A stretch of 45,557 nucleotides of DNA from positions 1-45,557 of the forward strand of contig DXZR01000004.1 in the NCBI GenBank assembly GCA_019419555.1, read 5' to 3'. Numbering within the stretch: the first letter of the stretch is position 1; the number at the start of each line of letters is the position of its first letter. Of this stretch, positions 34,769-42,315 are shown piece after piece. This stretch comes from Collinsella sp. (GTDB lineage Bacteria; Actinomycetota; Coriobacteriia; Coriobacteriales; Coriobacteriaceae). Made by a program: the position numbers and the translations under genes. The notes beneath the pieces were generated by a model that saw nothing but the letters and a program-made list of their open reading frames with translations, made no database searches and had not been told where the DNA came from.

Positions 34769-35191
34769 TTAACTTTCGTGCATGAGTGCAAAAGACATAT
34801 CGGCGCGGCAGCAAACCTCACCGTTGACGCTCGCAGTACCCGTCGCAAAGCGGAACGGCCCGCGCGCACGCGTGATGGTGCACACCAGATCAACCGTGTC
34901 GCCCGGGCGCACCGGACGCTTAAAGCGCACCTTGTCCAGACTCGTGTAGAACGGCGTCGCGCCGCGCGCTTCCTCATCGCCCATCAGCAGCACGCAACAG
35001 TTTTGGGCGAGCATCTCGCACTGAATCACGCCGGGGACCACCGGGTTTCCCGGAAAATGCCCCTGCAAAAAGTACTCGTCGCCCGTAATCGTGATCTTGC
35101 CGTGGGCCTCGTCGCCCACCAGCTCGGCCTCGTCGAGCAAAAGCATCGGTTCGCGATGCGGCAACAGTTCCTTAAGCTCTTCTTTGTTCAT
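34769..35191 (-). CDS. fabZ: 3-hydroxyacyl-ACP dehydratase FabZ
   Basis: 140 residues from ATG 35191 (AGGTGA five bases upstream). His45 in FLQGHFPGNPVVPG and Glu59 are the catalytic pair. It dehydrates 3-hydroxyacyl-ACP to trans-2-enoyl-ACP. It lies between accB and accC, nine bases after accB, as in Lactobacillales clusters. No separate fabM/fabN or fabA is seen in the window. Confidence 0.93.
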   Translation of the reverse strand: MNKEELKELLPHREPMLLLDEAELVGDEAHGKITITGDEYFLQGHFPGNPVVPGVIQCEMLAQNCCVLLMGDEEARGATPFYTSLDKVRFKRPVRPGDTVDLVCTITRARGPFRFATGTASVNGEVCCRADMSFALMHES

Positions 35192-35200
35192 GGATATCAC

Positions 35201-35674
35201 CTATCCGATCCTCATAAGGCAACTGCCAAACTCCACGAGGTCGCCGTCGGCCACGCAGATCTCGAGCACCTCGCCGTCTGCCTCTGCCGTTACCTCGTTG
35301 AGAACCTTCATGGCCTCGATGATGCAGAGCGTCTCGCCGGCCTTGACCTTAGAGCCCACGTGCACAAACGGCTCGTCGCCCGGCGCCGGGGCAGCATAGA
35401 AAACGCCGACCATGGGAGCGGTCACCTCGGTGCCCTTGGGCTCCGGTGCGGCGGCAGGTGTCTGCGCGGCGGGCTCCGGTGCGGCAGGCGCGACTGTGGG
35501 AGCTGCAACTGGAGCGGCCATAGCGCTCGGCATGGGCATGGGCACGGCAACCGGCTGTGCGGCGCTCGCGCGCTCGAGTTCGACCGCGGTGCCATCGGGC
35601 TCCTCAACGCGTACGCGCGTGAGGCCGCGGTCCTCCATAACATCGGCTATCTCGGCAAGTCTTTTGGAATCCAT
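35201..35674 (-). CDS. accB: Biotin carboxyl carrier protein of acetyl-CoA carboxylase
   Basis: 157 residues. The biotinylation site is Lys123 in IIEAMKVLNEV. A long Ala/Pro-rich linker (residues ~40-78) separates it from the N-terminal segment, which is normal. It carries biotin between AccC and AccDA and is the expected substrate of the BirA encoded at 41054-41830. It starts three bases after fabF. Confidence 0.95.
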   Translation of the reverse strand: MDSKRLAEIADVMEDRGLTRVRVEEPDGTAVELERASAAQPVAVPMPMPSAMAAPVAAPTVAPAAPEPAAQTPAAAPEPKGTEVTAPMVGVFYAAPAPGDEPFVHVGSKVKAGETLCIIEAMKVLNEVTAEADGEVLEICVADGDLVEFGSCLMRIG

Positions 35675-35677
35675 GCT

Positions 35678-36925
35678 CTAGCTCCTCGTATATCTACGCA
35701 GCGCGATGGCGGCATTGTGTCCGCCAAAGCCCAGATTGGTCGAAAGCGCCCAGGTAAGGTCGGCGCGGACCGCTCGATTAGGCGTGTAATCAAGATCGCA
35801 GGCGGGATCGGGCGTGTGGTAGTTAATGGTCGGGGGCACCACGCCCTGCTCGAGCGCCATGGCACAGGCCATGACCTCGATGGCACCCGTAGCACCGATC
35901 ATGTGGCCGGTCATCGACTTGGTCGACGAGACGTGCGCGGCGCGTGCCGCGTCCTCGCCGAGCGCACGCTTAATCCCCGCCGTCTCGGACGAATCGTTGA
36001 GTTTAGTCGAGGTTCCGTGAGCATTGATGTAGAGGCCCTCGGAAGGCTTAACGTCGCCCTCGGCCACCGCCAGCGATATCGCACGGGAAATGCCGGCAGC
36101 CTCGGGATCGGGGCTCGTGATGTGATAGGCATCATCGGTGTTGCCGTAGCCCACGACCTCGGCATAAATGTGCGCACCGCGCGCCTGCGCATGCTCCATG
36201 CCCTCGAGCACCAGCACACAGGCGCCCTCGCCCATCACAAAGCCGTCGCGATTCGCATCGAACGGACGACAAGCCGTCGACGGGTCGGGGTTGGTGGTGA
36301 GCGCACGACAGGACGTAAAGCCCGCAACTGCATCGGGAATGATTGCGGCCTCGGTACCGCCGGCGAGAATCGCATCGGCATAGCCATGCTTGATGGCGCG
36401 GAACGCCTCGCCCACGGCATGGGCCGAGGTCGCGCACGCGGTCACCACGGGCAGGGTCGGGCCTTTTGCCTTGTGGCGGATCGCGATATTGCCCGAAGCC
36501 ATATTGGGGATCATCATCGCAATCATATAGGGCGATGCACGGCGAGGCCCTCGATCGGCGATCGTGTGGACGTTGTCGACAAGTGTCTGCATGCCGCCCA
36601 CGCCTGAACCCACGTAGACGCCCAGGCGCTCGCGATCGATGGCGCCCTCGACATCAAAGCCCGCATCGTGCATGGCCTCGTCCGACGCCGCCAGTGCAAA
36701 CTGAACGCAAGGGTCCAGGTGCTTGGCATCGTGCTTACCAAAGTACTCGTTGCCGTCAAAGCCCTTGACCTCGGCCGCCACCTTAACGGCGAACGCATCG
36801 GTATCGAAGTGCGTGATCGGGCCGATGCCACAGGTCCCGGCGCACATGGCCGCCCAGGTGGCAAGCGCGGTGTTACCGAGCGGCGATACGGCACCGATGC
36901 CGGTAATTGCAACTCTCTGTTCCAT
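35678..36925 (-). CDS. fabF: 3-oxoacyl-ACP synthase II
   Basis: 415 residues from ATG 36925 (GAGGAGA upstream); the frame begins at 36943 but lacks a site there. The Cys-His-His triad is Cys164 (TACATSAHA), His in NAHGTSTKLND and His in NLGFGGHNAAIAL. It elongates acyl-ACP with malonyl-ACP in the cytoplasm. Confidence 0.95.
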   Translation of the reverse strand: MEQRVAITGIGAVSPLGNTALATWAAMCAGTCGIGPITHFDTDAFAVKVAAEVKGFDGNEYFGKHDAKHLDPCVQFALAASDEAMHDAGFDVEGAIDRERLGVYVGSGVGGMQTLVDNVHTIADRGPRRASPYMIAMMIPNMASGNIAIRHKAKGPTLPVVTACATSAHAVGEAFRAIKHGYADAILAGGTEAAIIPDAVAGFTSCRALTTNPDPSTACRPFDANRDGFVMGEGACVLVLEGMEHAQARGAHIYAEVVGYGNTDDAYHITSPDPEAAGISRAISLAVAEGDVKPSEGLYINAHGTSTKLNDSSETAGIKRALGEDAARAAHVSSTKSMTGHMIGATGAIEVMACAMALEQGVVPPTINYHTPDPACDLDYTPNRAVRADLTWALSTNLGFGGHNAAIALRRYTRS

Positions 36926-36964
36926 CTTGGTCTCCTCATTCAAGCCGTTGTTCGGCCCTGGTTT

Positions 36965-37738
36965 CTACATCGCCATTCCGCCGTCGACGCGCACAACCTC
37001 GCCCGTAATGTAGGCTGCTGCATCACTCGCCAAAAATCGCACCACGCCGGCCACTTCCTCGGGACGCGCCATGCGCTTAAGGGGAATCTGCTCCTCGGTT
37101 GCCGCGCGGACCTTCTCCGAGAGCTTTGCCGTCATATCGGTCTCGACAAACCCGGGGGCGACCGCGTTCACTCGTACGCCGCGGGGCGCAAGCTCGCGCG
37201 CCACCGCCTTGGTCAGACCGATCACGCCTGCCTTGGAGGCAGCGTAGTTGGCCTGCCCGGCATTGCCCATCAGGCCCACGACCGAGCTCATGTTGACGAC
37301 GCAACCGCCACGCTGGCGCATAAAGGTCTTGGTGAGCGCGCGCGTCATATTGAACGTGCCCTTGAGATTGACATTGATCACGCGGTCGAAGGCATCGTCA
37401 CCCATACGCATGAGCAGGCCGTCGCGTGTGATGCCGGCGTTGTTGACGAGCGCCCAAATGGAGCCGAAGTCGTTGAGGACCGTCTCCACGCATGTGTTGA
37501 CGGCGGCGGGGTCGGCCACGTCACATTGATATGCGCGTGCCGTGGCGCCTGACGCCTCGCAGGCTTCGCACGTCTCGCGCGCCGCATCGACGCTGCCGGC
37601 ATAGACGACGGCGATATCGTAGCCATCCTCCGCCAAGCCCACGGCACAAGCGCGACCGATGCCGCGCGAGCCGCCCGTGACCAGCGCCACGCGGCGCGAT
37701 CCGTCGCGCTCGAGCGCGCCGTTGTTCAAGTTGCCCAT
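36965..37738 (-). CDS. fabG: 3-oxoacyl-ACP reductase
   Basis: 257 residues. The SDR Rossmann motif TGGSRGIG is at residues 21-28, NNAG follows, and catalytic YAASK is in GQANYAASKAGVIGLTKAVA. The NADPH-dependent enzyme reduces 3-oxoacyl-ACP. The start at 37738 has AAAGGAA upstream. The first 14 residues are a short polar extension. Confidence 0.95.
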   Translation of the reverse strand: MGNLNNGALERDGSRRVALVTGGSRGIGRACAVGLAEDGYDIAVVYAGSVDAARETCEACEASGATARAYQCDVADPAAVNTCVETVLNDFGSIWALVNNAGITRDGLLMRMGDDAFDRVINVNLKGTFNMTRALTKTFMRQRGGCVVNMSSVVGLMGNAGQANYAASKAGVIGLTKAVARELAPRGVRVNAVAPGFVETDMTAKLSEKVRAATEEQIPLKRMARPEEVAGVVRFLASDAAAYITGEVVRVDGGMAM

Positions 37739-37768
37739 GTCGTTCCTTTCGGGTTACAGCCCTGTGGG

Positions 37769-38695
37769 CTATGCGAGCTCGTCGGCAATAGCTGCGACCT
37801 GTTCGGCCGTTTCGCACGAATACACGCGAACGTCGCTCAGCGTACGCTTGACCAGGCCGGACAGCGTTTTGCCGGGGCCGACCTCAATAAACGTGTCGAT
37901 ACCTTGATCCTGCAGAGCATGCAGCGTGTCGACCCAGCGCACGGCATGACTCACCTGGTTGACCAAGACATCCGATGCCGCTCGCGGGTCCGCCGGATAG
38001 GGCGCCGCCGTCATATTTGCCATAACAGGAATGAGCAACGGGGACGGCGCGTGACCGGCCTCAATATATGCGGCAAGGCCACAGGCCGCCTCGGCCATAT
38101 AGGGGCTATGAAATGCACCCGACACCGCGACCTTCATGGCGCGGCCGCCAGCCTCTTTTACTAGGACGTCGAGGGTCTGCAGCGCATCGGGCGCTCCGGC
38201 CACAACCGTCTGCTGGGGACTGTTGTAGTTGACCGGCCAGCAGTCCTCGCCGGCCTGCGCAGCCAGGTTCTCGACTTGCGCAGCATCAAGTTTGATGACG
38301 GCGCGCATGCCGCCGGGGTGACGCTCGGCCGCCGTGGCCATCAATGCCGCGCGCTCACACACGAGCTCAAAACCCGCTCGCGTATCGAATGCCCCCGCAA
38401 AGGTGAGTGCAGCGACCTCGCCCAGCGAGAATCCCGCACAGACGGCAGGCACCACGCCGCGCTCGCGCAGGGCGACGGCGACAGCCAAGTCGTGCACGAA
38501 CACGCAAGGCTGCGTGTTCTCGGTCTGCGAGAGCTCCTCCTTGGAGGCACTCCGGCATTGCTCGCTGGTCCCCGGGCGCACCTCGTCGGCAATGGCGAAC
38601 ACCTCGGCGGCCGCCGGCGATGTCTCGATCAAGTCGACGCCCATCGCGGGGTGCTGGGCACCCTGGCCGGCAAACAAAAACGCTACGCCACCCAT
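37769..38695 (-). CDS. fabD: Malonyl-CoA:ACP transacylase
   Basis: 308 residues from ATG 38695 (AAGGG upstream); GTG 38701 is an alternative. Catalytic Ser90 is in CAGFSLGEVAAL, and FLFAGQGAQHPAMG opens the fold. It loads malonate onto ACP. The start lies inside the 3' end of fabK (13-base overlap), so the two are coupled. Confidence 0.94.
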   Translation of the reverse strand: MGGVAFLFAGQGAQHPAMGVDLIETSPAAAEVFAIADEVRPGTSEQCRSASKEELSQTENTQPCVFVHDLAVAVALRERGVVPAVCAGFSLGEVAALTFAGAFDTRAGFELVCERAALMATAAERHPGGMRAVIKLDAAQVENLAAQAGEDCWPVNYNSPQQTVVAGAPDALQTLDVLVKEAGGRAMKVAVSGAFHSPYMAEAACGLAAYIEAGHAPSPLLIPVMANMTAAPYPADPRAASDVLVNQVSHAVRWVDTLHALQDQGIDTFIEVGPGKTLSGLVKRTLSDVRVYSCETAEQVAAIADELA

Positions 38696-39627
38696 GCGCA
38701 CGCACCCTTCAGGACGTGCTCGGCGCCATCGACCAGGTCGTCAACGATTTCGCGTGCGCTCTGGCGCTCGTTGACCATGCCGGCAATCTGTCCACACAAA
38801 AACGAACCCTCTTCGTAGTTGCCGTCCTTGGCGGCCTTACGCAGCGCACCGGTTCCCATAGCACCGAGCTCCTCGGCACTCGCGCCGAAACCCTCGCTCT
38901 TGGCATAGGCGTTGGTGAAGGGGCTCTTGAGGGCGCGCACTGGATGTCCCGTCGAGCGACCGGTCGCACGCGTTGAAGTGTCGTTGGCCTTCAGGACCAT
39001 CTCTTTGTACTGCTCCGAGACGGTGCACTCGTCTGCGACCAGAAAGCGCGTACCCACTTGCACGCCTTCGGCGCCCAGCATAAAGGCGGCCGCCACGCCG
39101 CGGCCGTCGGCAATACCGCCGGCGGCCACAACGGGAATGTCAACCGCATCGACGACCTGCGGCACCAGTGCCATCGTCGAGGTCTCGCCAATATGGCCGC
39201 CCGATTCGGTACCCTCGGCAACAACTGCCGTGGCTCCACGACGTGCCACGAGGCGCGCCAGCGCCACCGAGGCAACGACCGGGATGACCTTGATGCCGGC
39301 GTCGTTCCAAGCCTTCATGTACTTGGTGGGATTGCCGGCACCCGTCACGACGACCGGCACTTGCTCGTCGATTACAACCTGTGCGACCTCGTCGGCAAAC
39401 GGGCTCATGAGCATGACGTTCACGCCAAAGGGCTTATCCGTCTTGGTGCGCAGCTCGTGAATCTGATCGCGCAGCCAGTTGGCGTCGGCATTCATGGCCG
39501 CGATGATTCCCAGCCCGCCGGCCTCGGACACAGCCGAGGCAAGCGAGGCATCGGCAATCCAGGCCATACCGCCCTGGAACACGGGCTTTTCGATGCCGAG
39601 CAGATCGCAGAGAGGAGTCTTGAGCAT
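38683..39627 (-). CDS. fabK: Enoyl-ACP reductase II (FMN-dependent)
   Basis: 314 residues. The nitronate monooxygenase-like FMN barrel has VFQGGMAWIADASLASAVSE at the start and AAGGIADGRGVAAAFMLGAE in the phosphate-binding part. It reduces trans-2-enoyl-ACP in the last step of the cycle and is not inhibited by triclosan in known cases. No FabI is seen in this window. Two bases separate it from acpP. Confidence 0.92.
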   Translation of the reverse strand: MLKTPLCDLLGIEKPVFQGGMAWIADASLASAVSEAGGLGIIAAMNADANWLRDQIHELRTKTDKPFGVNVMLMSPFADEVAQVVIDEQVPVVVTGAGNPTKYMKAWNDAGIKVIPVVASVALARLVARRGATAVVAEGTESGGHIGETSTMALVPQVVDAVDIPVVAAGGIADGRGVAAAFMLGAEGVQVGTRFLVADECTVSEQYKEMVLKANDTSTRATGRSTGHPVRALKSPFTNAYAKSEGFGASAEELGAMGTGALRKAAKDGNYEEGSFLCGQIAGMVNERQSAREIVDDLVDGAEHVLKGACAWVA

Positions 39628-39629
39628 CT

Positions 39630-39866
39630 CTACTTCTCCAATGCCGCCTCGACCGTATCGGCGAACTCGCCGACCGTCTTGGGGTTCTCCTCGGTATCGA
39701 GCTGGATGCCAAACTCGTCCTCGACGGCAACGAGGATCTCGACGGTGCCTAGGCTGTCGAGACCAATCTCCTCGAGCGTGGACTCGGGCTTCATCTCGAC
39801 ATCGTCAAGACCGGCGGTCTCGCGGATAACGTCGCAAACGCGCTCGAAGGTCTTCTGATCTGCCAT
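39630..39866 (-). CDS. acpP: Acyl carrier protein
   Basis: 78 residues, acidic. Ser38 in EIGLDSLGTVEILVAVEDEF carries the phosphopantetheine arm. Position 3 of the ten-gene operon. AGGAGA lies before ATG 39866. The codon after DSL is Gly in place of the usual Asp/Thr, a common variation. Confidence 0.95.
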   Translation of the reverse strand: MADQKTFERVCDVIRETAGLDDVEMKPESTLEEIGLDSLGTVEILVAVEDEFGIQLDTEENPKTVGEFADTVEAALEK

Positions 39867-39917
39867 GGTAGTTCTCCTTTGGTTGTGCCCTAGGGCGTTT
39901 TTATTTCCTATGTGCGA

Positions 39918-40877
39918 CTACTTCCAACGAAGCAGATAGCCACCTATATCCAGACCGGCGCCAAATCCAACCAAGGCGATGGTGTCGCCTGTGTGAAGTG
40001 CACCGGCGTTTGCCAGCCGGTCGAGGGCAAGCGGAATGCATGCGCTCGAAATGTTGCCGGTCTCGCGCAACGTGCGAACCACGCGCTCGTCCGGCACGCC
40101 CAGGCGCTTGACCGCCTGGCTCAGGATTCGTTCGTTAGCCTGATGGAATACAAAATGATCGATGTCTTCGACCAAAATGCCCGCATCGATCGCAAGCTTA
40201 TGGACCGTGTCGCAGATGGCGTTGACGCCGAACTTGAACACGCGGCGGCCATTCATGGACAGCACGCTCGCGCTATCTGCGGAAGCCTTAAACGGCGAGG
40301 TACCGACCAGGCCGGGAACGCGCAACGTCTCGACGTCGGGCGCCGTCGAAAGCTCAACGGCAAGGGGACTGTCTCCCCCAGCCTCAATCACTGCGGCGCC
40401 TGCCCCATCGCCAAAGAGCACGCAGGTGGCACGGTCGGTCCAGTCGAGCGCGCGCGTCATCTGCTCGGCAGCAACGACAAGCACGCGCTCGGCGCGACCG
40501 CGGGCGATATAGCCCTCGGCGACATCGAGCGCAAATACGAAGCCGGCACAAGCCGCCGAGACATCGAAGGCAGGGCACGTCGCGCCTAGTCGCTCAGCAA
40601 CGGCACACGCCTCAGCGGGAACAAGGTGGTCACCCGTCGTCGTCGAGCAGACGATCAGATCCAGCTGGCTCGCGTCGATTCCGGACACCTGGAGTGCCCG
40701 CTCACTCGCCGCTACGGCAAGGTCGTCAAGTGACTCGGTGGTGCAGACGTGGCGGCTCTTGATACCCGTGCGGGTAAAAATCCACTCATCCGAGGTATCG
40801 AGGAACTCAGACAGCTCGTCATTGGAAACACTGCGTTCAGGAAGCGCCGAGCCCGTTCCAAGAATCGTGAAACCCAT
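39918..40877 (-). CDS. fabH: 3-oxoacyl-ACP synthase III
   Basis: 319 residues from ATG 40877 (AAGGAGG seven bases upstream); the longer frame to 40934 would run through the operator region. The catalytic triad is Cys110 in SAACAGFVFAL, His in HQANERI and Asn in ETGNISSACIP. It starts chains by condensing acetyl-CoA or a branched acyl-CoA with malonyl-ACP. First gene of the operon, behind a pair of inverted operator sites. Confidence 0.95.
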   Translation of the reverse strand: MGFTILGTGSALPERSVSNDELSEFLDTSDEWIFTRTGIKSRHVCTTESLDDLAVAASERALQVSGIDASQLDLIVCSTTTGDHLVPAEACAVAERLGATCPAFDVSAACAGFVFALDVAEGYIARGRAERVLVVAAEQMTRALDWTDRATCVLFGDGAGAAVIEAGGDSPLAVELSTAPDVETLRVPGLVGTSPFKASADSASVLSMNGRRVFKFGVNAICDTVHKLAIDAGILVEDIDHFVFHQANERILSQAVKRLGVPDERVVRTLRETGNISSACIPLALDRLANAGALHTGDTIALVGFGAGLDIGGYLLRWK

Positions 40878-40893
40878 CACTAACCTCCTTTGG

Positions 40894-40960
40894 TTTGTTG
40901 ACGTGTTTACATCGACCAAGAGAGGATAACGCATTTCAGTCTTTGTTGACGTGTTAACAT
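40894..40960. promoter_or_regulatory. Paired operator sites between fabH and birA
   Basis: TTTGTTGACGTGTTTACAT (40894-40912) and TTTGTTGACGTGTTAACAT (40942-40960) differ at one base and lie 48 bases apart. The core GTTNACNNGTNAAC is a palindrome. A TATCCT -10-like hexamer for fabH lies between them (40923-40928, minus strand). Repression of the fatty-acid operon, and perhaps of birA, by an unidentified dimeric regulator is the simplest reading. Confidence 0.65.
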
Positions 40961-41053
40961 TAAATTGTCCAAATGCGACAAAGGCTTCACATTGTGTCTA
41001 TCTCTCGACACCATTGCGTCATTCACTTATTCAATAAGGAGGTAGCAGCCGCT

Positions 41054-41830
41054 ATGGATGCCCAATTAACGATTGTCGACGTAACCGGATCGACCAACGA
41101 TGACCTGCTCGAGGCAGGAAAACAGGGTGCGCCGCACGGCACAGGACTTGCCGCCCGCGCGCAAACGGCAGGACGCGGCCGGCGCGGCCACAAGTGGGAT
41201 TCAACCGCCGGCAACCTATTGCTTTCGATTGTCCTGCGTCCATGCGTTAATCCCGCAAAGTACTCTGGTCTTGCCGCCGTCAGCGGCCTAGCGGTGCTCG
41301 AAGCACTCGAAAAGCAGGGTCTTGCAAACGAGATTGGCCTCAAATGGCCCAACGACCTGGTCGCGCGAGGACGCAAGCTCGGCGGCATTCTGGTCGAGGC
41401 CGCACGCGATAACGAAGGCAAACCTTTCGCCGTCTGCGGCATTGGTGTCAACGTAAACTACACGCCCCAAGAGGTGCCCGATGGCGGCCTGGCGGCAATT
41501 GGCCTCTCGGACCTCAACGAGAGCGTTCCCGCCGTCGACATGCTCCTCGATGAGGTCTATCACGCAGTTATAGACGCTGTAGATACCTGGGCAGAGCGCC
41601 TCAACGCCAAGGAAGAAGACGCCGGTCCGCTCGCGCCCGTCCACGACGAATATATCGCCCACCTCAATTGGATCGGGAAGCACGTTATCGCCCGCTCCCC
41701 CGCTGGAGACGAGCTGGCACGAGGCATATTTAGAACGGTCGACGATTGCGGCCGCGCATGCATTGAGACCGAGAGCGGCTTGTGCGTCTTCCACTTCGAA
41801 GAAGCATCCTTGCGCCCCCTGAGCGAATAG
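41054..41830 (+). CDS. birA: Biotin-[acetyl-CoA-carboxylase] ligase
   Basis: 258 residues from ATG 41054. AAGGAGG at 41036-41042 is 11 bases away, slightly far, but no better start exists. The biotin-binding GRGRRGHKW motif is at residues 40-48, and LKWPNDLVARGRKLGGILVE completes the site. There is no N-terminal winged-helix, so this is a monofunctional ligase and cannot repress biotin genes as E. coli BirA does. It biotinylates AccB. It is divergent from the fab-acc operon and shares its control region. Confidence 0.93.
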   Translation: MDAQLTIVDVTGSTNDDLLEAGKQGAPHGTGLAARAQTAGRGRRGHKWDSTAGNLLLSIVLRPCVNPAKYSGLAAVSGLAVLEALEKQGLANEIGLKWPNDLVARGRKLGGILVEAARDNEGKPFAVCGIGVNVNYTPQEVPDGGLAAIGLSDLNESVPAVDMLLDEVYHAVIDAVDTWAERLNAKEEDAGPLAPVHDEYIAHLNWIGKHVIARSPAGDELARGIFRTVDDCGRACIETESGLCVFHFEEASLRPLSE

Positions 41831-41890
41831 GGCGCCGCAGCCGTCGGCTCGGCAGACGAATTCGCTATCCCAAAATCTAAACTCAAAACA

Positions 41891-41927
41891 AAAGGGCCCC
41901 GCTACCGTAACGGCAGCGGGGCCCTTT
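41891..41927. terminator. Terminator between birA and rpsJ
   Basis: A perfect 13-bp stem AAAGGGCCCCGCT/AGCGGGGCCCTTT (41891-41903, 41915-41927) is followed by TTTTGTTTTG on the minus strand. It ends the rpsL-rpsG-fusA-rpsJ operon 19 bases after the rpsJ stop and may also stop birA. Confidence 0.9.
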
Positions 41928-41946
41928 AAGCTATGAGCGATATCGC

Positions 41947-42255
41947 TTAGAGCTTGATGTCGATGTCGACGCCAGCGGGAAGGTCGAGACGCATGAGCGA
42001 ATCAACGGTGCCCGAGGTGGGGTCGAGGATGTCGATGAGGCGCTTGTGGGTGCGCATCTCGAACTGCTCACGGGAGTCCTTGTTCACGTGCGGCGAGCGG
42101 ATAACCGTGTACAGGTTGCGCTCGGTGGGCAGGGGGACAGGACCGGAAACGCGAGCGCCGGTCTTCTGAGCGGTCTCAACGATGAGCTTCGCGGACTGAT
42201 CGACGACCTCGTGATCATAGCCCTTGAGGCGAATGCGGATCTTCTGGGTAGCCAA
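41947..42255 (-). CDS. rpsJ: 30S ribosomal protein S10
   Basis: 102 residues. MATQKIRIRLKGYDHEVVDQ, GPVPLPTERNLYTVIRSPHV and REQFEMRTHKRLIDI are diagnostic. As NusE it also joins the antitermination complex. It closes the str operon and is cut off from rplC by a terminator and 13.8 kb of other genes. The gap after fusA is 60 bases, without tuf. Confidence 0.97.
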   Translation of the reverse strand: MATQKIRIRLKGYDHEVVDQSAKLIVETAQKTGARVSGPVPLPTERNLYTVIRSPHVNKDSREQFEMRTHKRLIDILDPTSGTVDSLMRLDLPAGVDIDIKL

Positions 42256-42315
42256 CTTAAACCTCCAAAGAGTGCGAGAGATGTTCTCGCGGATTACGTA
42301 ACAGGGAGCTCGAAC

